Below, piece by piece: positions 43,064 through 53,515 of a stretch of 64,000 bases of DNA (position 1 is the first letter of the stretch; the number at the start of each line of letters is the position of its first letter). The DNA is from Pictodentalium vernedei (taxonomy: Eukaryota; Mollusca; Scaphopoda; Dentaliida; Dentaliidae): positions 150,978,285 through 151,042,284 of the forward strand of contig CM062293.1 of assembly GCA_031216915.1 (NCBI GenBank), given 5' to 3'. The notes beneath the pieces are model-generated. The model saw only the letters and a list, made by a program, of their open reading frames with translations. It had not been told where the DNA came from and made no database searches. Made by a program: the position numbers and the translations under genes.

Positions 43064-43287
43064 TACAGGCTGAATAGACAAAAGGCTGGAGGGAATCGCA
43101 TAACCAACCCCCACATAACCCTAGTGCACTGGAACCGTGAAGCAGAAGGAAGAGGTCCCGAGGCTTATCAACCATAATGTCGCAATCATTGGTAAAGGAC
43201 AATGAAAAGAGACATATGAGCCTGTGTGACACACAGACAGAAAAAAGGGCAGTAACAGCACAAGGATGAAACTGACCTTCAAGAAGC

Positions 43288-43939
43288 CTAATGGCTATGG
43301 CAGACAACAGCCTGAGCAGAAGAAAGAGGACCCAAGGCAAAAAGGTCCTCCGACTGCTCCTGCAACTGGCGTAAATAAAAGGTGGAGAAAGTAGAAGCAT
43401 TTCTCCAGTAGGCTGCCTGCATAACATCCGACAACTTGACGGAGTTAGAATAAGCCCAAGAGGTAGACAGTGCCCGCACCTCGTGGGCAGAAATACGATT
43501 GGTAATACAATCGCCAGCTGCTAAACGACTATAAGCCGTACGAATAGCAAGACAAATCCATCGAGAAATGGATTGAGGAGAGATCTTCTGTCGACCCGGA
43601 ATGAGAGACAGAAAAAAAACGTTTTCTGCCCTTCCGTATGAAGCGTGTTCGATCAAGATAAATGCGAATAGCACGGACCGGACAGAGCAAAGGGCGAGTA
43701 CCCTCAACAGAGGGAAGAGCCCTGATACAGATAGGAGGAGGAGTAGTATCTGGTAACTGATTCCTAGCCAAAAAGGAGCAATCAGTGGTAAAAGTAACAC
43801 TGTTGGGAGAACTCCTAAAAAAGGCCGGGTCAACCGAGAGGGCGTGAAGCTCACTAACCCGTCTGGCCGAAGCAAATGCCATCAGAAAAGCCGTCTTGTA
43901 TGTGAGAAATTGCATATCCACCTGGGATAAAGGTTCGAA

Positions 43940-43971
<32 letters not shown>

Positions 43972-45281
43972 AAGCAAAGCAGCACCCACGAAAGATTCCA
44001 TCGTGGAGTAAGCTGCAAAGTCCGAGGCCTTTTCAAAGAAAAGTGCCGAACAAGCTTGGAGAGGTAAGGATTAGTGCCGATACGACGCTTCCCCACATAA
44101 GAAAAAGTCTCTGAAAGCATAGACCTGTAACCCTTGATGGTAACAGGCTGGAGACCCCGAGAATCAAACAGATATACCAGAAACTCTGCAATCTGTGAAA
44201 TCGAAGGATTGGCATAATCAACAGAGTGATCAGCACACCATCGACAGAAGACCTTCCATTTAGCTGCATAAGCTAAACCAGTGGAGTGCCTCCTTGAAGA
44301 AGAAATGCACTCCACTGCTCGTCTCGAAAAACCTCTACGGAGGAGACAGGACCTGACAAAAGATATGCGTGAAGGCACAATGAAGTCGGGTCGACGTGAA
44401 ACCTCCTCGGGCGACCTTGACAAAGAAGGTCGCGACGTAGCGGGAGACGTGCCGGAACCGCCGCCATCAGCGAGCGGAGCTGATTGATCCACACCCGCTG
44501 AGGCGACAGGGGAGCGATCAGAATGATTCGACAACTGCAGGTTCGAATTTTGGCGAGAACCTGAGGAAGAATCGGAACCGGCGGGAAGGCGTAGCCGACT
44601 AGACCGTTCCAATCGAGTGACAGAGCGTCCACGGCAAAAGCCAGAGGATCTGGACACGGGGACACGAAAGTGTCCACCTGATGGTTCCAACGAGTCGCAA
44701 AGAGATCGATGTGGGGACGTCCCCAGAGATCGCAAAGCGACTGGAACACTGCCCTGTGAAGCATCCACTCGGTGGAAATAACCCTGCCCTGTCGGGACAG
44801 GGAGTCGGCTAGGACGTTCAGACGACCGGGAATGTGACGAACAACCACCCCGGCGTGAACCTCTTGAGCGAGCAGTAAAAGATCCCGAGCTAACTCGTAC
44901 ATCGGAAGCGAGTGCGTGCCGCCCTGGTTCCGAATGTAAGCAACCACTGTCGAATTGTCGGATAGTAGAAGGACCTGGCGATTCGACAAGTGAGGGATCC
45001 ACTGCCTGAAACTCAGAAGAAGAGCAAGAAGCTCCTTCTGGTTGATGTGTAGAGCTGCTTGATCCTGGTCCCACATCCCGTGTAGGGAAAGACCGAGAGG
45101 ATCCAACGTCGCACCCCATCCGAGATCGCTGGCATCTGCCGTCAGGACGCGATCGGACGTGGGTAAGTCCAGCGGAACACCCTGCGTAATCCACTGAACA
45201 TCTGTCCAGGGAAGAAGGTGAGGATACAGAGAGTCCGGAAACGGAAGCACCTGATCCAGAGAATCTACATTCGGTCTCCAA
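43288..45281 (-). pseudogene. Tyrosine recombinase region of DIRS F
   Basis: The C-terminal part is a tyrosine recombinase: YAAKWKVFCRWCADHS and TIKGYRSMLSETF in the core-binding half, then ASARRVSELHALSVDP with the first Arg, SAHEVRALSTSWAYSNS with the His and second Arg, and ASTFSTFYLRQ with the Tyr nucleophile. The upstream part overlaps RNase H and is Ser/Arg-rich. The catalytic pattern matches B and E. Fossil, with about one break. Confidence 0.87.
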
Positions 45282-46302
45282 CGACTGAGCAGAAAGTGTT
45301 GGAGAGGTCTGACACGCAGCCGACCTAGAGGAATGAGATCCGTCACCGAACCGCAGAGACCGATCAGCCGGAGAAAACTCCGAGCGGTCGCGGACCTGGA
45401 CTGGGACAGAGTCAGAGCAAAAGCTGAGAGAATCACAGCCTTGGCCTGGGGAACAGCCACCAAATTGAATTTGGTTGGAAAGACATCCCCAGATGACAAA
45501 ACGACTGAGAAGGGACCAGGTCCGACTTCTCCTCGTTGACTCTGAATCCTAGCGACGTGAGCAAGCTCAACAGAGTGGCGACATCCGATTCCAGTAAGGC
45601 AGCATTGGAATGCCTCTGGAGGATATCGTCCAGATATGCCGAAGTAGTCACCCTGGACTGTGTGCGATGGAACGCTATCACATGCGACATCAGTCTGGTG
45701 AATGCCCAAGGAGCCAGGTTGAGGCCGAAAGGCATGGCCTTGAACTGGTAAACTCGCCCCAGAAAAGCGAACCTGAGATACTTCCGTGACGCCCGATGCA
45801 TCGGAACGTGGAAGTAAGCGTCTCGCAGGTCGATGCTGGCGGCGAAATCTCCCTGGTGAATTGAATGGCGGACCGACCTGAAAGTCTCCATGCTGAACTT
45901 GGGAGCAATGATAGACTGGTTCAGGATGCTCAGATCGATAACCGGTTGGAGTCGGCCGTCCTTCTTCGGCACCAAGAACAGGCGGGAATAGAAACCCACT
46001 GACTGAACGTTCTTGACGACCTCGATCGCCCCCTTTGCCAGGAGATTGGCAATCTCCGTGGACAAAAGTTCCCGACGTAAAACGTCTGAAGGAACTGTGG
46101 TTGGAAGAGGCACCCTTGACAGAGTGGGGTGCCGTCGGAAGGATATGCGCAGCCCGGACCGAACAACATCTAACACCCATGGATCGGATGTGATGGTGGT
46201 CCAATGGTCTGCAAACTCTGCTATCCTTCCTCCAACCTGGGACGAGTCGAGGTGAGGACCTTCATTTCGAGCCCCGACGAGGCCCGCGAGAGGAGAAACC
46301 AC
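44273..46302 (-). pseudogene. RT and RNase H region of DIRS F
   Basis: RT shows LVPKKDGRLQPVIDLSILNQS, SIDLRDAYFHVPMHRAS, GLNLAPWAFTRLM and YLDDILQRH. RNase H shows VLTADASDLGWGATLDP, HINQKELLALLLSFRQW and LLSDNSTVVAYIRNQGG. After that IDLFATRWNHQ and SPCPDPLAFAVDAL mark the same downstream region as in B and E. The start overlaps the gag end. Fossil, with about one break. Confidence 0.88.
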
Positions 46303-48466
46303 CTCCTCTGCTAAATGAAGAATCCTGAGACTTCCCTCGATTCTGCCGACCCCTACCTTTACCCCGTGAGTAAGAAGCAGAGGCGGCGGCAGAAGGACCA
46401 GCCTTTTGCTTCACAGAGGAAGCAGAAGGGTACTTGTTAGGCTTGGAATGGCCCTTGCCTCCCCGAGAAGGCTGATCAAGCTGACGAAACAGCAGCTGAT
46501 CTTTGGAATGACGTAGGACGTCATCCCGGACCGTCGACACGGAACCATGGAAAAGTTGCGGACCTGCCAAAGAAGCAGATCGAAGAGTAGCACGCTGCTC
46601 CTCGGGAAGGGATCGTCCTGTGTCCAGCACAGCGTCCCTTCGAACTAATTCCAAATTGGCCGTGTTACAGGCATGCGTGTGAGTAAGGTGCATAAGCGTC
46701 TTGGACAGCACACGCAAAGGAGCCTGTACCTCGTCAAACTTATCTGGAGGCAGATAAGCAGCCAAAGCTGAGACGACGTGATCTGAGAGAGAAAGCATGC
46801 CAAGCATCTCTCTAGATAAGCCCAACGTGGACTCCAGAGTCGTCATTGGAATGACGGCAGACTTGGGCTTGGAAAGCCCGAGGGAAGTGGAGTCCTGATC
46901 CAGAACCGTCAAAGTCTGGCAGACTGACGGATTGGCGGAATCGTAGGAACGATAACGCACAGGAGGCAAAAAGGTGTCAACCCTGGTGAAGAACGAAGTC
47001 TTCAAAGCCTTGGAATTCAGCTTGGCATCCAATGCTGAAAAAGCTTCAACCACCTGTACCGACTGGCACGGTCGAAGGCGCCCAGAAGCAGGTTGCTCCA
47101 TAGGCTGTTGGCGCGCGACCGAAGATCGCGGCCAGGCTGACACTGTCGGCTGGTTAGCAGGTTTGAGCTCAGGCAGAAACCCAAACACAAAGTCAAGAGC
47201 TGCCCCCAAGTCCGAAGACTGCTGGCCCTCGACCTCAAGCATGTCGGACTCCTCCCCAGAGTCGGAAGACACATAGCCCATCGTGGGCAAACCAGCCGAC
47301 GCCTCCCATGGTGTCGGGACACCAGAGGAATCGGAAACCGGCCTGTTTCCAATCCCAGGAGGCGGCGCCATAGGAGGCGCCTGGAAACCACCCATAGCCT
47401 CGCTGGAAGCAACAGGAAGGCTCTTTGAGAGAACCTGAGTGAGTAAGGAGAGGGCCTCCCTAAGCGCACTGCCTGTACCGACCGGTTCGACAGGGGAGCG
47501 AACCGGCAAAGTGGCTTCACCTCTGACCCTCTTAACCAGCGAAGGGTCACGATCCTCCAAAACACCCGACGCGGGACGACGGGCGGCAGCCGAAACATCT
47601 GAAGGCAGACGTGTATAGGGGTACGATGCACCCCGAGGATCAATATTGCGAGAACTCATGAGAGTCACCGCGGACCTCTGCGGGGCAGAAGGTCCAGGCT
47701 GCACAAAAGGCGTTGGTCCCCCAAAACTGGCCGTGTGACCAGAGTGAGCGGACGGAAACGCCACGGAGTTCATAGTGTTTCCACTATGAACATCCGAATC
47801 CAAAGACACAACTGTGGTACTCGACGGCGACGAGACCACAGCGATGGGCTCGGCCGGCAGCCCCTTCCGACTTCGCCGAGTTGAAGTCAGGGAAGGCTGG
47901 GGCCGATATCCCACGTCTACAGTATCGGACAGTTCTGCAGTCCCCTGCAGCGAAAAGCCGAGGCCGGCTGAAACAGACAACGAAGCAGACGGACCAGCAG
48001 CAGTAGTAGATACGTCGAGAGTCGTTGAGGCTGGTGAAATAATGGAGAGAGCACACCGGCTCGGCTCCGAAGGAGGAGTCACAACCCTAGTGACAGCCTC
48101 AGATGTCGACTGGAGGGGGACCGTAGTCCCGGAACCAGGCATCTCTACACCAGAACACTCAACGGCTCCCGCAGTATCCACCACAGGAAAAGACTGCACA
48201 TCCCCCACGGAGGAGGAATAACTCTCACCAGACAGAGTCGGCTCGGGAGGCCCCGAACGACCACGTTCTCCTTTCCCGCGGGAGCGGGAGGCACGGCCAC
48301 GAGAACGAACGACACGATTTACAGACGCCCAAAAGGTGGAAGACCATGTTCCACAGACACCACACGGCCGCTCGGCCGAACACCCATTACAGGAGGAACA
48401 CGACGAATGTACATCGTCCACATGCTTAGGCAGCAGACACTGCCCACAAGGAATTGTCCTAGGCAT
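46262..48466 (-). CDS. gag-like ORF1 protein of DIRS F
   Basis: This open frame is about 735 residues from the Met of 'MPRTIPCGQC'; the frame is open 71 residues further, but that part is hydrophobic leader-like noise. The N-terminal module (PCGQC, H, CSSCNGC, PCGVC, W) has the same spacing logic as in A, B and E despite little other identity. A long Ser/Pro/Val-rich middle follows, then a helical block with LELVRRDAVLDTGRS and a basic Gly/Arg/Ser tail. It overlaps RT. A structural, nucleic-acid-binding role is inferred. Confidence 0.84.
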   Translation of the reverse strand: MPRTIPCGQCLLPKHVDDVHSSCSSCNGCSAERPCGVCGTWSSTFWASVNRVVRSRGRASRSRGKGERGRSGPPEPTLSGESYSSSVGDVQSFPVVDTAGAVECSGVEMPGSGTTVPLQSTSEAVTRVVTPPSEPSRCALSIISPASTTLDVSTTAAGPSASLSVSAGLGFSLQGTAELSDTVDVGYRPQPSLTSTRRSRKGLPAEPIAVVSSPSSTTVVSLDSDVHSGNTMNSVAFPSAHSGHTASFGGPTPFVQPGPSAPQRSAVTLMSSRNIDPRGASYPYTRLPSDVSAAARRPASGVLEDRDPSLVKRVRGEATLPVRSPVEPVGTGSALREALSLLTQVLSKSLPVASSEAMGGFQAPPMAPPPGIGNRPVSDSSGVPTPWEASAGLPTMGYVSSDSGEESDMLEVEGQQSSDLGAALDFVFGFLPELKPANQPTVSAWPRSSVARQQPMEQPASGRLRPCQSVQVVEAFSALDAKLNSKALKTSFFTRVDTFLPPVRYRSYDSANPSVCQTLTVLDQDSTSLGLSKPKSAVIPMTTLESTLGLSREMLGMLSLSDHVVSALAAYLPPDKFDEVQAPLRVLSKTLMHLTHTHACNTANLELVRRDAVLDTGRSLPEEQRATLRSASLAGPQLFHGSVSTVRDDVLRHSKDQLLFRQLDQPSRGGKGHSKPNKYPSASSVKQKAGPSAAASASYSRGKGRGRQNRGKSQDSSFSRGGGFSSRGPRRGSK

Positions 48467-48905
48467 GAAAGAGGTGAGAGGAGCAGAGAAGGTGAGATCA
48501 GAAAACAGAACACCCCCAAAGAGAGAAAGGTGACAGAAACAAAGACCCCAGACGGCCGACCGGGAACCACCCAACAGGAAGACTACTCTCAACAGAAAGA
48601 AGAAACACTGTAGGAGTGGAACCCCGCTGACACCTAACTCTAACACAATTAAAAAATTTTGCAAAAAAAGCATTAACAATAATTGTGAAATAATCTAAGT
48701 CCGAACCGCGTGGCCCGCGAAATTCGCGCGCGACTCGAGAATAAATATACATGATGGACATATAATAGAAAAAAGAGAATATAAAACACTGTTCCTGAGA
48801 ATACAAAGGATACACTGTGGTATAATGAATCAGGAATCATCAAACATCGAGTTGGTGGAACACTGATAAGCGTGCAAAAACATCTCGACACGAAGCGGAT
48901 TTTAA
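48467..48905 (-). other. 5' noncoding leader of DIRS F
   Basis: Short leader between gag and the 5' ITR, only about 0.44 kb against almost 0.9 kb in family I. No gene. Confidence 0.65.
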
Positions 48906-49162
48906 AAAGAATGAGTCTTTAGAGACGGTATGCGCACTGGCAACGGAAGTCGTGGAGTTGTACTTGGGAGAGAGCGTCCCGTACTGGGTCTGCGCCGGTT
49001 GCACTCGACCCAGTTTTGGCTTATTTTTATTGGTGCTTTTGCACCACTTTTCTTTCCCAACTTGCTTGGGAAAGACAAAAATAGAGAGTATTTTATCCGA
49101 GTTAGGGACTTCCACTGTAGTGCAAGCCTGTAGTAAACAATTGTGAGTAGGTTGATAAGAAA
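48906..49162. repeat. Right (5') ITR of DIRS F
   Basis: Inverted relative to 42618..42900. On the minus strand it starts TTTCTTATCAACC and runs into TTTACTACAG|GC, which reads like a splice acceptor. Confidence 0.92.
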
Positions 49163-50537
49163 GAGGGGAGCTCTCTGGAATCAGTAAAAAGTGGTACCAA
49201 ACTAGAGGTACTGTAAAGTGATACCCCCCGCACCTCATTTGTAGCCTTTTTGGTACATTAATTTGTATTAAGATGATGTAGCAATTGAAATGTATAAGTT
49301 AGATTATCTCCCCTTGGAAATGTCAGAACAGAATTATATTGCTTCATGCACATCTTCATATGGAGTTCTTCCATTGTGTAAAGTTTCATGAAAATTCTTC
49401 AAACGGTTTAGGAGGAGTTGCGCTTATAAGGATGGACAGACGGACAGGGTGATTCCTATATACCCCCCCCCCCCCAAACTTTGGGGGGGAGGGGGGGGTG
49501 TATAAAAACAATATAAATATTCTTCGAACAGGCACTCAGGTATTAATTATTATTAATAAATGGTGCTTAATGCCACTTCAGAGGCTAAGGTTAGAGCGAT
49601 GATCCCGGTAATTAATATCGCCCGCTATATAACGTACACCAGACTTGGCATACGCAAATAGGTCGAAAACCGGAGATACAATATATAACATACACATGTC
49701 CAATAGAACCACAATGAATGATCTCTGGAAAGTGACACACTTCCGGGGTAACCCACAGGCGACCCCATTCAGACGTACAATAAATTTCAGTAACAACACT
49801 CCCCCAATGTGTACTATCTGATATCTTTGACACTACAAACGTACGAATATACAAGAGTGTAAACAAGGTGCATTCGAATTGAGTACCGACTTTAATAGAA
49901 ACATGGATCTAGAAACGGAAGTAGATATGATTAACAGGCTCGACCCGGACTGCCCCCGAAATAATTCACAATTTCTAAGGTCCATAACATACAATAATGT
50001 GTCTGCCTAATAAATCCTTATTATGCGTGTGAGCATTAAAAACACGCATGTAATCATCTGAATAACAGTTAACTGGCTAGGTACCCAAAGACTATCAATT
50101 TATTTATGATGAATTATGCGCTTGTATATGACATATAGACGAACAATCACAGGAAACCAACAAACTAAAAAGTGGATGTGTCCATGAGATCGCCATAGAA
50201 CACGACCCAGCTGCCAATCGAGAAGTCATGAAATGCATGTATTTAAACTCATACAAGGATTGCGGGAAGAAAACTAGGTCTTGCCTGGTAATGGCCTCTA
50301 AACAAAAGTGCAGGAAGGGGGAGGGGGGGATTCAAAGTCCTATCAAACCCTCCTCACCCGCATTCCTTAATCGTTCTTGTGTTAGTCATAAAATAATATA
50401 GGAACCGCAATGGTTCAATCACGTCTAACCGACACCATTATGCCACTATGGGCGGAGAAGGACGTGAAGAACAAAAACTTCCCCTGATAAAGAAAGTCCT
50501 CTCGTGGAGGAAGCTTCCGGGGAAAGTCCCATAACAG
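49163..50537. other. Noncoding part of DIRS H with an embedded diffuse repeat
   Basis: From about 49262 to 49500 lies a diffuse repeat typical of molluscs (TTATCTCCCCTTGG, then AAACGGTTTAGGAGGAGTTG, GGACAGACGGACAGG and facing poly-C and poly-G tracts at 49467..49500). From 49560 to 50330 nothing is recognised. From about 50333 the text ('tatcaaaccctcctcacccg') matches copy C near 11750. No gene is seen. Confidence 0.6.
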
Positions 50538-51709
50538 TAGAGCTGAAACGGTTACAAATTTTTTGTAACCGGTTAACCGGGAGCTATAATCGGTTAATGA
50601 CCGGTGAACGGTTATTTTAATAGTTCATAAGAAAATTGGGGGAAAACATGACCGGGAGTACAGCGCAGCGAGGCCGCACAAAGTACAACTCACTCGGACG
50701 GCTGGAAAATAAAGAAACGATACGATATCGTAATCGTATTATCGTCAGTGAATACACCTACCTCGTTGTGAGCTGCATGTCACTGTATGAACTGATCAAC
50801 TGTTGTTCAACACCGTAATCCAGTAAATCCATGGGTCACTTCCATGAATACCACTGAACAAAGTGACAAACGTACCTAAACATGCCTTATATTCCATATT
50901 CATCGGATGAAAAGGGTGCAAAAAAACGGACGCAGAACACGTGATGCTGTTACCCACTGCCGTAAACCGGTGTTAAAGACAGAAGCATTGACACTGTCAT
51001 ATTCAGCGATCCTCAAATTAACCTTATTAATCTTCCCCCAGAAATTCATTACGTATGGTAAAGTAAAAACTATTTTAAAATTTAAACCAAAGTTTCAGAC
51101 TTTTGTGAAGACTGAAGACGAATACTAATTACACCATACACAAAAGAAAGGAAAAACAGTTGCACAGTACATTCTTGAGAGTTGAGACGTTCGTCACTCG
51201 TCAGTTTCGGCCCTAGGACGTTTCGACCTTGAGACGATTCGGCCGGTGACGTTTCGGCCTTTCCGAGAGCCGAAATGTCCCCGAGTGAACCGAATCAAGC
51301 TATGACGCAATAATACTGACTGCAAATAACTTTGAACCGGTCCCTGAAACATGTGGAATGCGAGTCGGATTATGCGACAGAGTTGCAGAATGACAATGAT
51401 GCCAGAATCTAAAACTCTTGTCGATTTCTGTCGAATCTTGTCAACTCTCAGCAATAACAATGAAAGGGGTGATATCGGGTTCACCTACAGGCGTACAGCT
51501 ATGCCCAAAGCAATGCCTGAATTATCTTTTACTGTGCTATTACTAGCGTATTAGATACAGCGACGTGAAACTTCAGACAAAAACTTACTTTCTATTAATT
51601 TCTGCCTGCAGCGCTCATCATAAGATACAGAACGGTTAACCACGGTTACAAAATTTATAACCGGTCATAATGAAAACCGAACCGTCAACGGTTAACCGTT
51701 TCAGCTCTA
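50538..51709. mobile_element. hAT-type non-autonomous element (TAGAGCTGAAACGG ends) in DIRS H
   Basis: The 1172-bp element starts TAGAGCTGAAACGGTTA and ends TAACCGTTTCAGCTCTA, so the TIRs are perfect over 17 bp. CATAACAG flanks it on both sides (50530..50537 and 51710..51717), an exact 8-bp hAT duplication. Several GGTTAACCG pieces are repeated subterminally. A short GACGTTTCGRCC-type array lies near 51187..51275. No transposase is recognised. Confidence 0.92.
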
Positions 51710-53515
51710 CATAACAGACACTTGAGAAGACTGATCCAAGTTTTCTGTGATTCACAATGAGACTGTTTGGTCTTAAACATAATCTACTGAATCAACTGAA
51801 TTGGAGGACACGTGTATCCTATCATTCATCCCCATGAGATCGGCAGAGCATCTACTGCATACGCTCAATGGTCTGGGCATGGCGACATGAACGGTGGTTA
51901 CAGATTGTTCTGGTGCATCACAAACAGATCTATCATGGGGCGATCCCTCTGGTAGCAAATCTGCCTAAATACTCGCTTGTTGAGCGACCATTCCAATTGC
52001 AACAGGCGACCTTTCCGAGAGAGCGAGTCTGCTAGTAAGTTCAGACGACCCGGTATGTGACAGATAGAAAGATGAACATGATGATTCATGACATATAGGA
52101 AAATCTTCTCTGTTAGTTGGCATAACAGAAATGAATGGGTGCCACCCTGGTTCCTGATGCACGCTACTACTGTCGAGTTGTCTGACCAAATTTGAACATG
52201 GAAGTCCGTGATTATGTGAATCCAATGTTGTAGCGCTAGCCATGTTGACATCATCTCTTTGATGTTTATGTGTTTCTCCTGGAACCAAGGGTTCCAAAGA
52301 CCCTGACACTTCCAGACTGTGGGACTTAGGGTTGTGCCCCAATCTGTCTGACTCACATCCGTCATAATCGTGAAAGTGATATCCGGCAGTTGCATTGGAA
52401 CTCCCGGAGTTAACCACTGAATATCTGCCCAATTTGAATCCTTGTTTTACTAGGTCCGTTAAAACAATACTGGTTCAAGCGAAAGCGTCATCACACTCCA
52501 GTTCTGAGTAAAGAATATCTGGAGGGGACGTGAGAGCAGACAGCCCATCGGAATGAGATCCACAGCCGCTCCACACAGCTCCAACAGTCGCATGAATTCC
52601 CTCACTATTAATGCGTCTGAGTGTAGACAAAAGCGAGCATAACAACTGACTAACTTCGCTCTGGGTAACGGTAGACGAACCAGATTGTTGTGAGTCTCAA
52701 AGCTCATTCCCAAGTGAATAGACGACTTGTACGGAGCTAGATCCGACTTTTTCTCGTTTACGATGAAACCGAGACATCGGGAGTAATAGAAGGAGACTCT
52801 GAACATCGTTCTGAAGAATAATTCTGTTGCCGTATCCCTGTAGAAGGTCGTCCAAGTAAGCCGACGTTACCGCAGACAAATGAGCTCGTAAGTAAGACAT
52901 TATCGAGTTCATTATTTGAGTGAAATGCCCAGGTGGCCATATTCAGACCAAAGCATATTGTTCTGAACTGATACACTTTCCCTTGTACAGCAAACCACAG
53001 GTACTTTAGAATGCCGGATGAACCAGGACATGAAAGTACACATCCTTAGATCTATGCTTGCCGCATAGTCGATCACTCGAACACCTGCTTTTACCGAATG
53101 AATGATTTCCATAAATAAACTTTTGGAGCCATAAGCTTGTTATGCAGCTCAAGTCTATTACCGGTCGGTACAAGGAACAGGTGACTAAAAATCTCGAGAA
53201 TCCTGATTCTCGACAACCTGTATTGCTGCCTTTGATAAGAGAGCTTATACCTCCGGTAGGAGAAACACTCTTATGCAAGAATTTGATGGAAGATTTGTCC
53301 AACGCGGACAACTTGTTAGTGGGGTTATTACTCGGAATGATAGCTGCAAGCCTTCCGAGACTACACTTCTCACCCACTGATCTTCCGTGACTATTATCCA
53401 GTTTTTGTGGATCTTGATAACCTTCCGCCAACTGGCCAGCAATAGAGGGCTAAACCATCACCTCTACGCCTCCTTCCCCGAGTCGCTATACTGACGACCT
53501 CCAGAGTAATTATAA
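51710..53515 (-). pseudogene. RNase H and RT remnants of DIRS H
   Basis: The minus strand has RNase H text (FTIMTDVSQTDWGTT, HINIKEMMSTWLALQHW, IWSDNSTVVACIRNQGG), the IDLFVMHQNN motif and RT text (LGFIVNEKKSDLAPYKSS, then pieces around 52900..53430). Similarity is highest to copy C. Broken many times. Confidence 0.8.

Larger units (their letters stand above)
42618..49162 (-). mobile_element. DIRS-like retrotransposon F (third family), nearly whole, inserted in H
   Basis: This 6545-bp element has a terminal type unlike the others: left end AAATCTAAATTTTATAG, right end GTTGATAAGAAA. ITRs are 42618..42900 and 48906..49162 and appear essentially identical, so insertion is recent. The ICR is 42981..43063. 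Order in sense: gag 46262..48466, RT and RNase H 44273..46302, YR 43288..45281. Protein similarity to B and E is clear but distant. Base composition is more GC-rich than its neighbours, another sign that it is a recent, separate lineage. It looks whole in layout with about one to three breaks. Confidence 0.92.
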
